From contig DCDB01000103.1 of assembly GCA_002316215.1 (NCBI GenBank), positions 1 to 14,853 of the forward strand: DNA of 14,853 nucleotides, written 5' to 3'. The stretch's first letter is position 1, and every line of letters begins with the position of its first letter. Made by a program: the position numbers and the translations under genes. Below the pieces are notes generated by a model that made no database searches, was not told the DNA's origin, and worked only from the letters and a program-made list of their open reading frames with translations. This DNA comes from Lachnospiraceae bacterium UBA1066 (GTDB lineage Bacteria; Bacillota; Clostridia; Lachnospirales; Lachnospiraceae). Below are positions 13,166-14,853 of the stretch, in pieces.

Positions 13166-13820
13166 TCATTTTCCTTTCCAGCTTTTTGGCAAGCCTCGAG
13201 AGGGTAACGATGACAACCATGTACATGAGCGCGATGATGCCCCAGACCTGCAGGGCAGCGAAAGTATTTCCGACGATAATATTTCCGGCCTTGGTGAGTT
13301 CCGGGAAACCGATGACCGAAAGAATCGAAGTATCCTTCAGGGAAATGATAAACTGGCTGATAATAGCCGGAATCATTGTGCGGATGGCCTGCGGAAGCAC
13401 AACTCTTCTCATTGCTTTCCCGTAGGGAAGTCCCAGGCTCCGCGCGGCCTCCATCTGGCCCTTGTCGACGCTCTGGATCCCTGCGCGGAAGATTTCCGCC
13501 ATATAGGCGCCGGCATTCATTGAAAGGGAAATTGTGCCGGCCACAAGCGCCGAGAGTTTAAATGAAGAATTGCCGGCGGCCTGCACGAGTGCAGGCACGC
13601 CGAAGTAGATAAAATATGCCAGGACGATCAGCGGAACGCCCCGGATACCGTCCACATAGACGGTTCCGATGATATTCAGGGCTTTATTCTTGCTGACATT
13701 AAGAAGTCCGAAAAGAAGGCCGATGAAAAACGCAAAGAAAAGTGAAAGAAGCGTCAGAAGCAGTGTCTGACCGAGCGAACGCAGAAGAAGCGTCCAGTAA
13801 ACCTGTAGAATTGATCCCAC
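13146..13820 (-). CDS. glnP: Polar amino-acid ABC transporter, permease subunit
   Basis: This is a membrane subunit of the HisMQ/GlnP type. It has about five hydrophobic helices and the cytoplasmic EAA loop (EAARSLGLPYGKAMRRVVLP, about residues 124-143) that docks on the ATPase. I place the start at a GTG (13820-13818) because a perfect GGAGGT lies six bases upstream, giving 224 residues. The upstream in-frame ATG at 13841 has no ribosome site of its own and would put GGAGGT inside the gene. As the only permease gene here, it presumably forms a homodimer. It overlaps the ATPase gene by 20 bp and follows the binding-protein gene by about 43 bp. Confidence 0.92.
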   Translation of the reverse strand: MGSILQVYWTLLLRSLGQTLLLTLLSLFFAFFIGLLFGLLNVSKNKALNIIGTVYVDGIRGVPLIVLAYFIYFGVPALVQAAGNSSFKLSALVAGTISLSMNAGAYMAEIFRAGIQSVDKGQMEAARSLGLPYGKAMRRVVLPQAIRTMIPAIISQFIISLKDTSILSVIGFPELTKAGNIIVGNTFAALQVWGIIALMYMVVIVTLSRLAKKLERKMNVGNTL

Positions 13821-13863
13821 AAAAATACCTCCGATCCTCATTCAGGTAAAAACAGAGCAGTTT

Positions 13864-14655
13864 TTATTTTGTGTAGCTGTCTACAATTTTATCAAAAGCG
13901 CCGTTTGATTTAATATCGGCAAGCCCCTTATTGAACATGGACAAAAGCTCTGCATTCTGTCCTTTCTGGACGGCAAAGCCGTAAGAAGAGCCCGCAGCTG
14001 TGCAGCCGTCCGGAATGACCATCTGAGCGCCGTTTTTGATGTTGTAGGCCATGACCGGATAATCTTCGAAGCAGGCCTGCGTGTTGCCCGTGATGACATC
14101 CTGGTACATGGTCGGAGAATCTTTGAACTCTACAACTTCGAAGCCGTATTTATCCTTAACGGATTTTGCATAGTCGCCGCCGTTCGTGCCGGTTTTGATG
14201 GCAACCTTTTTGCCCTTTAAGTCGTCGAAGGTTTTGATGTCGGAGCCTTTTGCCACGGCCATCGTCACTTCTGCGTCATAATAAGCGTCCGAGAAGTCAA
14301 ATTTTTGCTTCCGTTCGTCTGTAATCGACATTCCGGCGATGACTCCGTCTGCCTGTCCGGACTGGACTGCAACGAGAGCAGCATCAAAACCTAAGGAATT
14401 CAACTCATAATCAAAGCCCTGATCCTTGGCGATGGCCGCGAGGATGTCCACGTCGATACCGACGAACTTCTGGTCGGAGTTGGTAAATTCAAAAGGCGGG
14501 AACTGCGTATCTGTCGCAATGACATATTTCTTTCCGCTGGCGGAGCTGCCAGAGGCAGTGGCCGTTGAAGCTGTCGATGATGAAGAACCGCAGGATGCCA
14601 GCATTGCGACTGCACATACGCTGCAAAGAACCATAGTCAGTACTTTCTTTTTCAT
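13864..14655 (-). CDS. Polar amino-acid ABC transporter, substrate-binding lipoprotein
   Basis: This 263-residue protein of the bacterial extracellular solute-binding family 3 captures amino acids outside the membrane. A lipoprotein signal with lipobox LASC puts the lipidated Cys at 22. A Ser/Thr/Ala-rich flexible linker (about 23-41) follows, then the folded domain from KKYVIATDTQFPPFEF. Conserved blocks include DVDILAAIAKDQG, VIAGMSITDERKQKFDFSDAYY and KVAIKTGTNGGDYA. The lipid anchor fits a Gram-positive cell. It has a strong ribosome site (GAGGAGGAG) and is the first gene of the three-gene transporter operon, with a promoter at 14754-14782. The exact amino acid (cystine, glutamine, arginine or aromatic) cannot be assigned by eye. 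Confidence 0.94.
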   Translation of the reverse strand: MKKKVLTMVLCSVCAVAMLASCGSSSSTASTATASGSSASGKKYVIATDTQFPPFEFTNSDQKFVGIDVDILAAIAKDQGFDYELNSLGFDAALVAVQSGQADGVIAGMSITDERKQKFDFSDAYYDAEVTMAVAKGSDIKTFDDLKGKKVAIKTGTNGGDYAKSVKDKYGFEVVEFKDSPTMYQDVITGNTQACFEDYPVMAYNIKNGAQMVIPDGCTAAGSSYGFAVQKGQNAELLSMFNKGLADIKSNGAFDKIVDSYTK

Positions 14656-14705
14656 AATGTTACTCCTCCTCTGAAACTGTGATATGAAATGTGATTTTGG
14701 GTTCC

Positions 14706-14746
14706 AATCTGCATCTTTGCGGGGATTTCCGCGGCCGCTGCAGATT
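14706..14746 (-). promoter_or_regulatory. Inverted repeat in the leader of the amino-acid transporter operon
   Basis: AATCTGCA (14706-14713) and TGCAGATT (14739-14746) are perfect 8 bp arms. A second nested pair, GCGG/CCGC, lies in the GC-rich interior. The structure lies just after the predicted transcription start and about 50 bp before the lipoprotein start codon. It has no T tract, so it is not a terminator in that direction. Confidence 0.55.
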
Positions 14747-14753
14747 TTAATGA

Positions 14754-14782
14754 ATTATACAGCATTTTTGAATATTTATAAA
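14754..14782 (-). promoter_or_regulatory. Promoter of the amino-acid ABC transporter operon
   Basis: On the minus strand, TTTATA (14782-14777) and a perfect TATAAT (14759-14754) are spaced by 17 bases in an A/T-rich setting. The predicted start is near 14747, leaving a leader of about 90 nt that begins with the inverted repeat. Confidence 0.68.
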
Positions 14783-14853
14783 GAAAAACTAGATAATTGT
14801 CTCGTTCAGCCGCAGATTGGGTTACTGTTCAGGGGGGGCATCGCGGCGCCTCC

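Noticed and set aside
14822..14851. Possible C-terminus of an upstream minus-strand gene (frame ending RRRDAPPEQ, stop at 14822-14824)
   Set aside because: Only nine codons lie in the window and other frames are equally possible; it cannot be supported.

Overview
The window looks like a chromosomal segment of a Gram-positive, anaerobic-type Firmicute. A member of the Clostridia, perhaps Lachnospiraceae-like, is my best guess. Support comes from strong AGGAGG-type ribosome binding sites, a Ktr-type K+ system, a lipoprotein-anchored amino-acid ABC transporter, a BioY S-component, TrpB2, and a type I-beta DAHP synthase like that of Thermotoga. This placement is inferred from gene content and signals; no marker gene is present.

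Left part (1-2297, minus strand): ktrB then ktrA, followed immediately by the first 54 codons of a protein that begins like an asparagine-synthase/class II amidotransferase domain but has Ser at position 2. Transcription starts from a good promoter at 2269-2297. Next, on the plus strand, are an RluA-family pseudouridine synthase, a five-copy 39-41 bp tandem repeat, a PrsW-type intramembrane protease and a UraA-like uracil permease. A palindromic repeat array of about 260 bp follows the permease.

Centre (6247-9217, plus strand): the most interesting locus. A promoter drives a 33-codon leader ORF packed with Phe and Tyr codons. It is followed by an intrinsic terminator, and then by DAHP synthase, the entry enzyme of aromatic biosynthesis. 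Three mutually exclusive RNA segments can be drawn that fit a classical ribosome-stalling attenuator. Prephenate dehydratase (pheA), with its own promoter and a C-terminal ACT domain, and bioY follow. Phe supply therefore seems controlled by leader-peptide attenuation of DAHP synthase, by the ferredoxin-like N-terminal domain of DAHP synthase, and by the ACT domain of PheA.

Right part (9241-14853, minus strand): a polar amino-acid ABC transporter operon (lipoprotein, permease, ATPase), a degenerate 51 bp repeat, a cytidylate-kinase-like protein, a TrpB2-type tryptophan synthase beta subunit without trpA, a strong terminator with an alternative fold, and a YgjP-type zinc metallopeptidase convergent with bioY.

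I see no tRNA, rRNA, CRISPR array, insertion sequence or phage gene. The intergenic regions are notable for three unrelated-looking short repeat arrays and several inverted repeats.
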